Below are positions 1 to 8,195 of a stretch of DNA of 48,321 nt, piece after piece. Source of the DNA: Persephonella sp. Its GTDB lineage: Bacteria; Aquificota; Aquificia; Aquificales; Hydrogenothermaceae. The position numbers and the translations under genes are program-made. The notes under the pieces are model-generated. The model saw only the letters and a program-made list of their open reading frames with translations, searched no databases and was not told the origin of the DNA. Position 1 is the stretch's first letter. Each line of letters begins with the position of its first letter. The DNA is taken from contig JALVKE010000318.1 of assembly GCA_027028005.1 (NCBI GenBank), forward strand, positions 1 to 48,321, read 5' to 3'.

Positions 1-241
1 CCTCATTTATAGCAGATATTAAAAGTTCCTTTAAAACTTCATAGTTTTCTTCATTTAACATACTTTTATCTATATCAAGGTCTATAACCTCTCCCATACC
101 ATTTGTTATAAGCTTTACCATTCCACCGCCAACTTCAACAACAATCTTTTCATTCCTAAGTTCTTCTTTTGCCTTTTCCATATTCTCCTGCATATTTTTT
201 AGCTGTTTCATCATCTCGCCAAGATTTCCAAAGTTAAACAT
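1..241 (-). CDS. ybaB: YbaB/EbfC-family nucleoid-associated protein (3' part runs off window)
   Basis: The minus-strand frame starts at the ATG at 241-239 and stays open to the window edge, so the C-terminal end is missing. The visible protein begins MFNFGNLGEMMKQLKNMQ and continues through a helical, Lys/Glu-rich segment into a VEVGGGMVKLITNGMG stretch, which is typical of the small YbaB/EbfC DNA-binding dimer. The family binds DNA without strong sequence specificity and is often linked to recombination repair through recR. Its start follows the dnaX stop codon with no gap, and its GGAGGAG ribosome site lies inside the last dnaX codons, so translation is probably coupled. dnaX-ybaB is a widely conserved gene order, which supports the call. 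Confidence 0.9.
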   Translation of the reverse strand, partial: MFNFGNLGEMMKQLKNMQENMEKAKEELRNEKIVVEVGGGMVKLITNGMGEVIDLDIDKSMLNEENYEVLKELLISAINE

Positions 242-1684
242 TTACTCCTCCTTATACGTGATTATTTTTCCTTTAAAAAGTTCTAAAACTTTGTCAACTG
301 CTTCATCTCTTTTTTTCTGTTTTTTCTCTTTTTTATGCTCTATCCCTTCAACTTTTACAGGTTTAGGAAAATGTTTAGAAATTATATCAATCTTTTGTTC
401 TATTATATCCACAAGACTTTTATCAACAAGTATCACAAATTCATTATCTGTCTCTTTTATATTAGCCTTCTTTAAAGCTGCTGAAACAATTCCTCCAGCT
501 TCTTTTCCAGCTTTTAAGATGGCATTCTGTATGTTAAAAACAGGCTTTTTTTCTTCCTGTTTTTTTTCTGTCTTTGTTTGTATTTCCTGAGGAGATACCT
601 CAACATTTCCCTGAAGAAGCTCTTTTATAGAAACAAGATTTTTTATGTATTTAAGCTTAAGCACTGCAAGTTCGTATATATGCTTAGGATTTGGGAAATT
701 CTTTGCTTCAGAGAAAGCTTTTGTAAAAATATTTTGTATATATATAAGATCTTCTATATCCTCCTCTGAGAAAAATTTTCCCTTTCCTTCCAAAGAAGCA
801 TTTATAAGCTCAGAATGTATATCATCTGTAACCTGTTTCCATAAAACGTTTAGATCGTATCCATCTGCATCAAGCTTCTCTAATCCTTTTATAAGGGTTT
901 TAATATCTTTCTCTTTAAGAAGCTGCAAAAATCTATCTACTATCTTTTGAGGTATAACTCCTAGAAGTTCCTCAGTTGATTTTACATCTACCTTTCCACC
1001 TCCATATGTGACAGCCTGATCTAGAAGACTTGCAGCGTCCCTAAGTCCTCCTGCACTAGCTTCTGCAATTAGATCAAGGGCTTTATCTTCATACTCAATT
1101 CCCTCTTTTTCTAAAATCCTTCTTAGATACTCTTTTATCTGTTTTACTGTTGGTGGTTTAAATATGAATGTCTGACATCTTGATTTAATAGTGTCAGGTA
1201 TCTTGTGAAGCTCTGTTGTTGCAAGGATAAATATATTGTTAGGTGGAGGTTCTTCCAGTGTTTTCAGCAGAGCGTTAAAAGCTTCTCTAGTTAGCATATG
1301 GGCTTCATCTATTATATAAACCTTGTATCTTCCTTTTATTGGTGCGTATGTAACATTTTCCCTTAATGCTCTTATATCATCTATTCCTCTGTTAGAAGCT
1401 GCATCTATCTCGTACATATCAGGAAAAGAACCTTTGTCTATCTCCTGACAGTTTTCACATACTCCGCATGGCTCAGAGGTTATTCCCTTTTCACAGTTTA
1501 AACATTTTGTAAGAATTCTAGCTGTAGTTGTTTTTCCTAGACCCCTTGAACCTGAAAATATGTAAGCATGGGAAAATCTATCAAGCTCAATAGCGTTTTT
1601 TAGTGTTCTTACAATAGGTTCCTGACCTACAATCTCATCAAAGGTTTTAGGTCTGTATTTCCTTGCAAAAGCTTCGTAAGCCAA
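242..1684 (-). CDS. dnaX: DNA polymerase III subunit gamma/tau (clamp loader)
   Basis: This is the 480-residue ATPase core of the clamp loader, which opens the beta clamp during replication. Residues 1-16 (MAYEAFARKYRPKTFD) are the usual DnaX start. The Walker A motif GSRGLGKT lies at residues 45-52, a cysteine zinc cluster spans about residues 61-79, the DEAH-type Walker B is near residue 125, and an arginine sensor region follows. Domains I-III end near residue 370. The remaining roughly 110 residues are Lys/Glu-rich and short compared with E. coli tau. The start codon is TTG at 1684-1682, placed eight bases after a GGAG site. It is cotranscribed with ybaB downstream. Confidence 0.97.
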   Translation of the reverse strand: MAYEAFARKYRPKTFDEIVGQEPIVRTLKNAIELDRFSHAYIFSGSRGLGKTTTARILTKCLNCEKGITSEPCGVCENCQEIDKGSFPDMYEIDAASNRGIDDIRALRENVTYAPIKGRYKVYIIDEAHMLTREAFNALLKTLEEPPPNNIFILATTELHKIPDTIKSRCQTFIFKPPTVKQIKEYLRRILEKEGIEYEDKALDLIAEASAGGLRDAASLLDQAVTYGGGKVDVKSTEELLGVIPQKIVDRFLQLLKEKDIKTLIKGLEKLDADGYDLNVLWKQVTDDIHSELINASLEGKGKFFSEEDIEDLIYIQNIFTKAFSEAKNFPNPKHIYELAVLKLKYIKNLVSIKELLQGNVEVSPQEIQTKTEKKQEEKKPVFNIQNAILKAGKEAGGIVSAALKKANIKETDNEFVILVDKSLVDIIEQKIDIISKHFPKPVKVEGIEHKKEKKQKKRDEAVDKVLELFKGKIITYKEE

Positions 1685-1811
1685 TATAAACTCCTACTTT
1701 CAAAGGTTTTATATTATTTTAAGCAAAATTATAATTTTAACAATCACTTAGCTTTTTCATATAAGCCTTGTAAAATATTTTTAAATTATACTTTATTTTA
1801 GGAGGTTCAAA

Positions 1812-2360
1812 ATGAGGTTAATGTTTTTAATATTATCTCTTTTAATAACATTTTCTTCTTTTGCAATGGAGAAAGAGTCGTATCTACATGGAAAGATTTT
1901 TATTTTAAAGATAAAAAAAAGTAAACCTGTAAAACTTCCATTCACAAATAACTACATATATCTACTAAAAACAGAAGATGGTGTTGCATATGTTTGGATT
2001 AGTTCAGAAAGCCCTCCAGGGGAAGTAGAAAAGATAAACAAGCTAAAACCTAATCTTTACATAGGTGATATTCTAGAAAATGCTGTTAGATATAAGATAG
2101 ACTGTAAGTCAGGAAACGTTATCTCTTCAGAAGAAATAAAAGACTTTAAGGATGTAAAATGTTCTGTTGAAAAGGATATGTGTAAAGAAAAAGGCTTTTA
2201 TTATGATGAAAGGTGTAACTCAAAAGTGTTTCCTATAATGGAGTTTGGAAGATACTATACAAAAAGATGGGGATTTACTGTTTCTATTATAGATAATGAT
2301 GAGATTGTTATATCTTATACAACAAATAAAATAGAGAAAAAGGAAGTTCCTGTACATTAA
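1812..2360 (+). CDS. Secreted protein of unknown function
   Basis: I do not recognise this 182-residue protein. Residues 1-18 form a clear signal peptide (MRLMFLILSLLITFSSFA), so it is probably periplasmic. The mature part is Lys/Glu-rich with alternating beta-like segments, and its C-terminal half holds four cysteines (in DCKSG, VKCSV, DMCKE and ERCNS) that could form two disulfides. An AGGAGG site lies six bases upstream of the ATG. The stop codon is one base from the bioW start, so the two genes are likely cotranscribed. Nothing in the sequence links it to biotin synthesis. Confidence 0.75.
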   Translation: MRLMFLILSLLITFSSFAMEKESYLHGKIFILKIKKSKPVKLPFTNNYIYLLKTEDGVAYVWISSESPPGEVEKINKLKPNLYIGDILENAVRYKIDCKSGNVISSEEIKDFKDVKCSVEKDMCKEKGFYYDERCNSKVFPIMEFGRYYTKRWGFTVSIIDNDEIVISYTTNKIEKKEVPVH

Positions 2361-2361
2361 T

Positions 2362-3108
2362 ATGGAGAAACTTTACAGTGTTAAGGCGAGAGCTTCTTTA
2401 AAAGGAAGACATCTCTCAGGTGCAGAGAGAATAGTAAGAGAAAGTGAAATAGAAAATGTTTTGGAAGAGATATATAAAAGGGTTCGCAGAAAAAATCCTG
2501 ACAGTGTAAATATAAAAATTGAAAGAATAGAAGAAGAACCTCTATTGATAGAAAAAACCTTAAAGATAAAGGATCTTCATTTTTCAAACTACACAGAAGC
2601 TAATAAAAAGGCCGTTGAGATATTAAAAAGAGAAACAGGTATACCTGAACGTATACTATGGAAACGTATTGAAGAAGTTCATACAGGAGCCGCTCCAAAC
2701 AAAGAAAATATGAGAGGAGCAATGATTGTAAATGAGAAGGGAGAGAGAGTTGAGCTAGACAGCTATAGAGGGATTAGAACAACAACTGTAGATTTTTTAG
2801 ACAGGAGAAAAGCACTGGAAAAACTTTTAGAAAAAGGATATACAGAGAGAACCCTTGATGCTTTAGCTTTAACAAAAAAAAATCTCCTGTATCTATATAT
2901 AATAGCTGAGTACTGTATATCAGATGAGCCTGATTATACTGCTGGGTATGTGTCTACAAAAAAATACTACTATAGATTTTCTCCTTTAAAAGAGTTTGGA
3001 AATCCTAAGGGAGGTAGAATCTATTTTGTCAAAAATGGAATAAATCTTCAGAAGCTCTATGACTTTTTACAAAAAAAACCTGTTCTTATAAAAGATGTTG
3101 ATATTTGA
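2362..3108 (+). CDS. bioW: 6-carboxyhexanoate-CoA ligase (pimeloyl-CoA synthetase)
   Basis: BioW activates pimelate to pimeloyl-CoA with ATP, giving the first committed intermediate of biotin synthesis. The 248-residue length fits the family. The N-terminus LYSVKARASLKG-RHLSGAERIV matches the characteristic BioW opening, with the ISGAER-type loop near residue 20. The RGIRTTTVDF segment near residue 140 and the TKKYYYRF segment near residue 200 are also family-like. Crystal structures of BioW are known from Bacillus and Aquifex, which fits this lineage. It starts one base after the preceding gene. The other bio genes are not in the window, and a biotinyl protein at 45291-47132 is one possible consumer. 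Confidence 0.92.
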   Translation: MEKLYSVKARASLKGRHLSGAERIVRESEIENVLEEIYKRVRRKNPDSVNIKIERIEEEPLLIEKTLKIKDLHFSNYTEANKKAVEILKRETGIPERILWKRIEEVHTGAAPNKENMRGAMIVNEKGERVELDSYRGIRTTTVDFLDRRKALEKLLEKGYTERTLDALALTKKNLLYLYIIAEYCISDEPDYTAGYVSTKKYYYRFSPLKEFGNPKGGRIYFVKNGINLQKLYDFLQKKPVLIKDVDI

Positions 3109-3161
3109 AAGAAAAATGTATCTCTATATAATAGTTAAAAAAACATTAAGGTAATAAAACA

Positions 3162-3767
3162 TTGGCAGAGTACTCAAAATTAGGATACGAAATTTTTTAC
3201 AAAGTAAGACCTGTTTTTAAAAAACTTTTAAGAATAAATGTAGAAGGTTTAGAAAATATTCCCACAGATGGTGGATGTATTATTGCTTCTAATCACAGAA
3301 GTAATTTAGACCCTTTTGTATTAAACACTATATCTACTAGACCTATATTTTTTATGGCAAAAGAAGAACTTTTTAAAATACCAGTATTAGGCTGGGCAAT
3401 AAGAAAAGCGGGAGCTATACCTGTTAAAAGAAACAAGAGAGATATTGGAGCACTAAAGAAAGCGTCTCAGCTTTTAAAGGAAGGATACTGTATAGGTATA
3501 TTTCCTGAAGGACATAGAGCAAAGCCTAAACAGTTTAGAAAACCTCAAAGTGGTGTAGGTCTTCTTGTATCAAAAACAAAAGCTCCTGTTATACCTGTTA
3601 GGATAGAGGGAACTGATGATGTTTTTCCAGTAGGTTCCTCTTTTCCTAAGCTCTTTAAATACCCAATCTATGTAAAAGTTGGAAAGCCTATCTTTTTTTC
3701 TAATATAGAAAATAAAGATTATCAAGAGATAGCGAACTATATTATGGAAGAAATTAAAGCTCTATAA
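3162..3767 (+). CDS. plsC: 1-acyl-sn-glycerol-3-phosphate acyltransferase
   Basis: This enzyme transfers an acyl chain to lysophosphatidate to make phosphatidate, at the inner membrane face. The 201-residue protein carries the acyltransferase HX4D motif (NHRSNLDPF, near residue 45), the substrate-binding FPEGHR motif near residue 120 and the VIPVRIEGT block, in the usual order. The start appears to be TTG at 3162 (TTG-GCA-GAG) with AAGGT nine bases upstream, and no better ATG precedes the domain. It lies 11 bases before ispH and probably shares its mRNA. Some relatives act in other lipid transfers, so the exact substrate is inferred. Confidence 0.92.
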   Translation: MAEYSKLGYEIFYKVRPVFKKLLRINVEGLENIPTDGGCIIASNHRSNLDPFVLNTISTRPIFFMAKEELFKIPVLGWAIRKAGAIPVKRNKRDIGALKKASQLLKEGYCIGIFPEGHRAKPKQFRKPQSGVGLLVSKTKAPVIPVRIEGTDDVFPVGSSFPKLFKYPIYVKVGKPIFFSNIENKDYQEIANYIMEEIKAL

Positions 3768-3778
3768 GGAGGAAAAAT

Positions 3779-4639
3779 ATGGCTAATATAAAAGTTGCAG
3801 AAAGTGCAGGATTTTGTTTTGGTGTAAAGATAGCAGTTGATGCTGCTGTAGATGCAGGAAAAAAGTTAGGTGGTGCCTATACAGATGGACCTATCATTCA
3901 CAACAAGCAGGTGGTTCAATTTTTAGAGAGTTTAAATGTTAAACAGCTCTCTCCAGATCAAAAACTAAAAGAAGGGGATACAGTCCTTATCCGTTCCCAC
4001 GGTGTTCCTCCAAAAGAAGAAAGAAGACTTCAGGAAGCAGGAGTAAACATAATAGACGCTACATGCCCCTTTGTTAAAAAGGTTCATGAAAAGGTAAGAC
4101 AGCTAGTAAATGAAGGATACTATGTTGTTATCATTGGTGAGGAAGGACATCCAGAGGTTATAGGAATTTTGGGACATTTAGAGGAGGCAGGTGGGAAAGG
4201 TATTGTTGCTTCTAACATGGAAGAGCTTATTAGAAAGCTTCCAAGAAGAAATAAGATTGGAGTAGTTGCTCAGACAACCCAGAGTGAGGACTTCTTTAGA
4301 GAAGCTGTTGGATACATAGCTGAAAATGCAGAGGAAGTAAAAATATTTAACACAATCTGTGATGCTACATCTGTAAGACAGGAAGAGGTGAAAAAGTTAG
4401 CCCCAACTGTTGATGTCATGATTATAATCGGTGGAAAACACAGTGGAAACACAAACAGATTAGCTCAGATATCAAGAACTTTAAATCCAAATACATATCA
4501 TATAGAAAAGGCAGATGAGCTTGATCCTGAATGGTTTAAAGGAGTTGAAAATATTGGTGTTTCTGCTGGAGCTTCTACTCCAGATTGGATTATAAAAGAG
4601 GTTGTAGAAAGGATAAAAGAGTTAACAGATAATCAGTAA
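3779..4639 (+). CDS. ispH: 4-hydroxy-3-methylbut-2-enyl diphosphate reductase
   Basis: IspH is the last enzyme of the MEP pathway. It reduces HMBPP to IPP and DMAPP with a [4Fe-4S] cluster. All three cluster cysteines are visible: Cys13 in AGFCFGV, the second in DATCPFVKKVH near residue 99 and the third in TICDATSVRQ near residue 196. The histidines in IIHNKQVV, RSHGVPP and EEGHPEV and the acid in GEEGHPE fit the substrate pocket. SGNTNRL and GASTPDWI complete the family signature. The length of 286 residues is standard and a GGAGG site precedes the ATG. Ferredoxins are known electron donors for this family, but a link to the ferredoxin at 15274 is only a possibility. Confidence 0.97.
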   Translation: MANIKVAESAGFCFGVKIAVDAAVDAGKKLGGAYTDGPIIHNKQVVQFLESLNVKQLSPDQKLKEGDTVLIRSHGVPPKEERRLQEAGVNIIDATCPFVKKVHEKVRQLVNEGYYVVIIGEEGHPEVIGILGHLEEAGGKGIVASNMEELIRKLPRRNKIGVVAQTTQSEDFFREAVGYIAENAEEVKIFNTICDATSVRQEEVKKLAPTVDVMIIIGGKHSGNTNRLAQISRTLNPNTYHIEKADELDPEWFKGVENIGVSAGASTPDWIIKEVVERIKELTDNQ

Positions 4640-4681
4640 ATTTCCGAATAAAAGATGTACAAAAGGAAGGGAGAGTGAGTT

Positions 4682-5734
4682 TTGGATGAAAGAGTAAATA
4701 TACTTGTTAAGGCATGGAGGAAAACAGTAGAGGAAGGGGTTAACCCTAAGCATCTACTCTATGTATTTTTAGGTTTTTCTATCATTGTTTTAACAATTTA
4801 TATAACAGCAAAGGTTAAAGACTATCTCCATGAGAAACATAGAAAGAAACTATTCATAGATTCAGCAAAAGCTTTAGGACTAACAGAAAAAGAGGCAGAA
4901 ATTCTTTGGGAGTATGCTCAGGAAGTAGAAAGAGATCCATTTCTTGTTCTTGAATTTAAAGCCCCTTTTGAAAAGGTTGTGCAGAAGTATATAGAAGAAA
5001 ATCCAAACTTTGATGAACATCTTATAAAAGATATGAGGAGAAAATTAGGTTTTGACGAAGTTCCTGAAGGGCTACCCCTTATATCTACAAAAGATATAGA
5101 ACTTTTCCAGACAGGAAATCTTATTGCTGGCAAAGGGAAAATATTACCTGTAGCTCTCTATGATAAAGATGAAAAGTATATGTACTGGTATCTTATAGAT
5201 CAAAAACCTCCCTTCCCTTTTAAACCAGGGGATAAAGTAAAAATAAGATTTTTAAGAACAGAAGATGGTATGTATACATTTGAAGGGATTGTAGAGGATA
5301 TCTTAGAGGAAGATGGAAAGTATATTGTTAAAATACCTCACACATTTAACCTTGAAAGAATTCAAAGAAGAAAAGAGATAAGAGTAAAGATATCAAAGCC
5401 AGTAGAGGTAAAGTATAAAACTAAAGATGGTCAAGAACATCATATATATACAAAACTGTGGGATATATCAACTCAAGGAGCAAAATTCTGTATTAGAAAA
5501 AAAGAAGCAAAAAAAGAAAATTTAAAAATAGGAATGGAGTTAGTTTTAAGCTTTGAGTTGGAAGGAGAAAAGATAGCAACAGAGGCAATATTAAAAAATA
5601 TAACAGAAGAAAACGATAATGAATGTTATGGTGTTCAGTTTCAGAATATTGATAAAAAAGCTAGTAATATCATTCTAAAATTTATTCAAAAAGAACAGCA
5701 TAGGATGTTAAGGAAGGTACATAGAAGAGAATAA
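4682..5734 (+). CDS. Membrane-anchored PilZ-domain protein (c-di-GMP-responsive flagellar brake type)
   Basis: This 350-residue protein has one membrane segment at about residues 22-42, a cytoplasmic alpha-helical linker, a YcgR-N-like beta domain at about residues 130-220, and a C-terminal PilZ domain. The PilZ c-di-GMP signature is intact: RRKEIRVK (the RxxxR element) near residue 226, then DISTQGAKF (the D/NxSxxG element) near residue 262. The start is TTG at 4682 after a GGAAGGGAG purine run, because the nearby ATG at 4686 is out of frame. It lies 28 bases upstream of motA, so it very likely tunes stator activity in response to c-di-GMP. The membrane anchor differs from soluble YcgR. Confidence 0.88.
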   Translation: MDERVNILVKAWRKTVEEGVNPKHLLYVFLGFSIIVLTIYITAKVKDYLHEKHRKKLFIDSAKALGLTEKEAEILWEYAQEVERDPFLVLEFKAPFEKVVQKYIEENPNFDEHLIKDMRRKLGFDEVPEGLPLISTKDIELFQTGNLIAGKGKILPVALYDKDEKYMYWYLIDQKPPFPFKPGDKVKIRFLRTEDGMYTFEGIVEDILEEDGKYIVKIPHTFNLERIQRRKEIRVKISKPVEVKYKTKDGQEHHIYTKLWDISTQGAKFCIRKKEAKKENLKIGMELVLSFELEGEKIATEAILKNITEENDNECYGVQFQNIDKKASNIILKFIQKEQHRMLRKVHRRE

Positions 5735-5762
5735 AGAATATAAAAGGCGGGATGAGTGAATC

Positions 5763-6524
5763 ATGGAAATTTCTACGATAATAGGTTTAGCTGCAGCTAT
5801 TCTTCTCATTGTTGTATCTATTGCTATAGGTGGTAGTCCTTTAGCTTTTGTAAATATTCCATCTTTACTTATCACCGTTGGTGGTGGTTTTTCTGCAACA
5901 TTAACATCATTTCCTATGAAAGATTTTTTATCCGGTCTAAAAGCTATAGGAAAAGCATTTAACCCAGGATTACCAGATCCTGTAGAACTTATAGATTATC
6001 TTGTTAATGTAGCAAATAAAGCAAGAAGAGATGGAATACTTGCACTAGAGTCAGATATTGATGAATACTACTCGAGAGATCCATTCTTTGGAAATCTTAT
6101 GAGAATGCTAATCGATGGTCAGGATATTGAGGAGATTAAAAGTAATGCAGAAACAGCACTAATGAAAATAGAACAGGATCTATCCACAGAGGTTTCTGTA
6201 TGGGAAGCTTTAGGAGAGCTATTCCCTGCTTTTGGTATGATTGGAACCCTCATTGGACTGATTCAGATGCTGCAAAACCTTAATGATCCTTCTGCACTTG
6301 GTCCAGGTATGGCTGTTGCAATGATTACAACATTATACGGAGCTATTTTAGCTAACGTTTTATGTGTTCCTATAGCAAAAAAATTAAAGCTTTTTAAGGA
6401 TCTAAATCTTCTCTTTAAAGAAGCTTATATACTCACTGTTGAAGCTATAAATAACGGGACAAATCCAAATGTATTAAGAAGTAAACTACTTTCTCTCTTT
6501 GGTATTGAAGGTGGAGAAGAATAA
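5763..6524 (+). CDS. motA: Flagellar stator protein MotA
   Basis: MotA forms the ring of the ion-driven stator that turns the flagellar rotor. The 253-residue protein has four predicted membrane spans: two near residues 5-50 and two in the C-terminal half. The helix LFPAFGMIGTLIGLIQML contains the conserved proline, and GMAVAMITTLYGAILANVL is the fourth span. The large cytoplasmic loop between spans 2 and 3 carries the charged residues that contact FliG. It lies between the PilZ gene and motB, two bases from the latter, as part of one operon. Whether H+ or Na+ is used cannot be settled by eye. Confidence 0.96.
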   Translation: MEISTIIGLAAAILLIVVSIAIGGSPLAFVNIPSLLITVGGGFSATLTSFPMKDFLSGLKAIGKAFNPGLPDPVELIDYLVNVANKARRDGILALESDIDEYYSRDPFFGNLMRMLIDGQDIEEIKSNAETALMKIEQDLSTEVSVWEALGELFPAFGMIGTLIGLIQMLQNLNDPSALGPGMAVAMITTLYGAILANVLCVPIAKKLKLFKDLNLLFKEAYILTVEAINNGTNPNVLRSKLLSLFGIEGGEE

Positions 6525-6526
6525 AT

Positions 6527-7225
6527 ATGGCCCGCAAAAAAAAGGAGGAGTGTAAAGGAATACCTGGATGGCTCATTAGTTTTGGAGACCTGATGTCACT
6601 CCTCCTTACATTTTTTATTCTTCTATTTTCTATGGGAACTATTTCTTTAGAAAAGTTTCATATGGTTATAAAAGGTATTACGGAATCTTTAGGTGGAAGA
6701 AAAGTATATCTAGAAAATAAGATAATGAATAATACAAATATAGAAATAGAATTTAAAAATATGTATCCAAAAGTAAAAAAAAGACAACGTTTAGAAAAAA
6801 GTCTACATCAATTAGAACAGGAATTAAAAAAGTATGGTATTGATAGTGAAGTAGAAGGACATGGCTCACTCCTCAGATTTAGAGTAAATGTATCAAAGAT
6901 GTTTCCCCCAGGCTCTGAAAAACCAATACCAGAAGCTGAAAAAATCATAAAAATGATATGTGAGAAGTTAAAAGAGGCTTCTTATCCCGTGGTTATAGAG
7001 GGCCATACAGATGATACTCCAGTTAGAGGAAAGTTTAAAAATAATTTAGAGCTTTCATTAGCAAGAGCTATGTATATATTAAAAAAATTTATAGAGTGTG
7101 GTTATGATCCTTCGCTTTTAGCAGCAAGAGGTTATGGACCTTACAGACCTCTAGTTCCTAACAACTCTCCTAAAAATCGTGAAAAAAACAGAAGAGTTGA
7201 ATTTGTTATAAAAATAGAAGGATAA
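6527..7225 (+). CDS. motB: Flagellar stator protein MotB
   Basis: MotB has a short Lys-rich N-terminus (MARKKKEECK), one membrane span with the essential ion-binding aspartate (Asp21 in SFGDLMSLLLTFFILLFSM), a linker or plug region, and a C-terminal OmpA-like domain that binds peptidoglycan. The OmpA signature is canonical: EGHTDDTPV near residue 160, LSLARAMYI near residue 183, and a closing NSPKNREKNRRVEFVI. It starts two bases after motA and is followed two bases later by a second MotB homologue. The intact peptidoglycan motif suggests that this copy is the standard anchor. Confidence 0.95.
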   Translation: MARKKKEECKGIPGWLISFGDLMSLLLTFFILLFSMGTISLEKFHMVIKGITESLGGRKVYLENKIMNNTNIEIEFKNMYPKVKKRQRLEKSLHQLEQELKKYGIDSEVEGHGSLLRFRVNVSKMFPPGSEKPIPEAEKIIKMICEKLKEASYPVVIEGHTDDTPVRGKFKNNLELSLARAMYILKKFIECGYDPSLLAARGYGPYRPLVPNNSPKNREKNRRVEFVIKIEG

Positions 7226-7227
7226 AA

Positions 7228-7923
7228 ATGGCTAAAAAAAAGAAAGAGGAATGTCCCAGTGTTCCAGCATGGATAATAAGTTTTAGTGATTTAATGTCCC
7301 TCCTTTTAACATTCTTTATTCTTCTATATTCAATGTCTGTTCTTGATATAAAAAAGCTGATGAAATTTCTGTGGTACTTTCAAGGGGAACAGAAGTTTCA
7401 GGCAATAAAATCTGTACAGGTTATTCCTCCAATATCTCTTATGAGAGAAGATATGGCAAAACTTTTAAGAGAGAGGATAGATAGAATTCTACCTCCTCAT
7501 GCTTTTCAAATTGCTGTTATAGAGGATTATATAATAGTTAGACTGTTTAATGATGTAACTTTTGAAGAGAACTCATCTGAGCTTACTGACAAAGCCCAAA
7601 ATGCTCTTAAAAGTGTAGCAACTGTTTTAAAATCCTTAGATAACTCTTTAGGAGAAATACTTATAGAAGGACATGCAAATAGAGAAGAAAAAAATCCATG
7701 GATCTTATCTGCAAAAAGAGCTTTAAAAGTTGCTGAGTTTCTTATATCTCAAGGAGTAGACCCTAAAAAGATTTCTGTTACTGCCTATGGAAATACAAAA
7801 CCTCTATACACATGGAATCATCCTCTTTTAGTTAGAAGAAATAGCAGAGTGGAGATCAAGATAAAACTTAAACAGATAAGGAAAGATGTTTTAGAGAATA
7901 AAAAAGAAAAAGGTTCTTTTTAG
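7228..7923 (+). CDS. motB2: Second MotB-like stator protein with a divergent OmpA domain
   Basis: This 231-residue paralogue shares the N-terminal layout of the upstream MotB: MAKKKKEEC, then PAWIISFSDLMSLLLTFFILLYSM with Asp21 aligned to the ion-carrying residue. Its C-terminal domain is OmpA-like but altered. The HTDDTP segment reads EGHANREEKN, so the acidic residue that contacts diaminopimelate in OmpA-type domains is missing. The later Arg of SAKRALKVAEF and the RRNSRVEI end remain. From memory, Aquifex aeolicus also has one MotA with more than one MotB, so duplication may be a lineage trait. The role could be an alternative stator, or a mixed one with the first MotB. Confidence 0.88.
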   Translation: MAKKKKEECPSVPAWIISFSDLMSLLLTFFILLYSMSVLDIKKLMKFLWYFQGEQKFQAIKSVQVIPPISLMREDMAKLLRERIDRILPPHAFQIAVIEDYIIVRLFNDVTFEENSSELTDKAQNALKSVATVLKSLDNSLGEILIEGHANREEKNPWILSAKRALKVAEFLISQGVDPKKISVTAYGNTKPLYTWNHPLLVRRNSRVEIKIKLKQIRKDVLENKKEKGSF

Positions 7924-8195
7924 TAAGCCTTTATAGAATACTTAGGAGAAATCTATTTTAACTAAAAAACTTCCTTTTTTCGTTATAGGATGAAAAAAAG
8001 AGCAGTAAAAAAACTATAAGAAGTTTTCAATTAAAGATGAAAATTTTCCATATATAGTAACTAACAGGAGCAACACCTGTTAGGAATAAGGCAACCTTTC
8101 AATAGCATCCCTATTGAGAAGCAATAAATCTAGAATCTGAGCAAGTCTAAGATATAGAAATTTAGTTGGTACGTATTTTATAAAATCTACTAACT
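7924..8195 (+). other. Intergenic region with three hairpins, possible remnant of an IS200/IS605-type right end
   Basis: No gene is visible in these 272 bases between motB2 and gmhA. The first 130 bases are plain AT-rich DNA. From 8061 three hairpins occur in a row. CTAACAGG at 8061-8068 pairs with 8076-8083, TCAATAG at 8099-8105 pairs with 8111-8117, and TCTAGA at about 8129-8134 pairs imperfectly with TCTAAGA near 8146-8152. The second hairpin is followed at once by GAAGCAA and a TAA stop (8118-8127). From memory, a GAAGCAA(T/G)AA tract next to hairpins is common at the end of tnpB genes, where the OMEGA RNA is made. No tnpB body remains. An unrelated structured RNA is also possible. Confidence 0.35.

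Noticed and set aside
305-345. Runs of A on the dnaX strand as a programmed slip site for a gamma product
   Set aside because: The longest run is seven A and is not in the frame register of an A-AAA-AAG slippery heptamer, so it is too weak.
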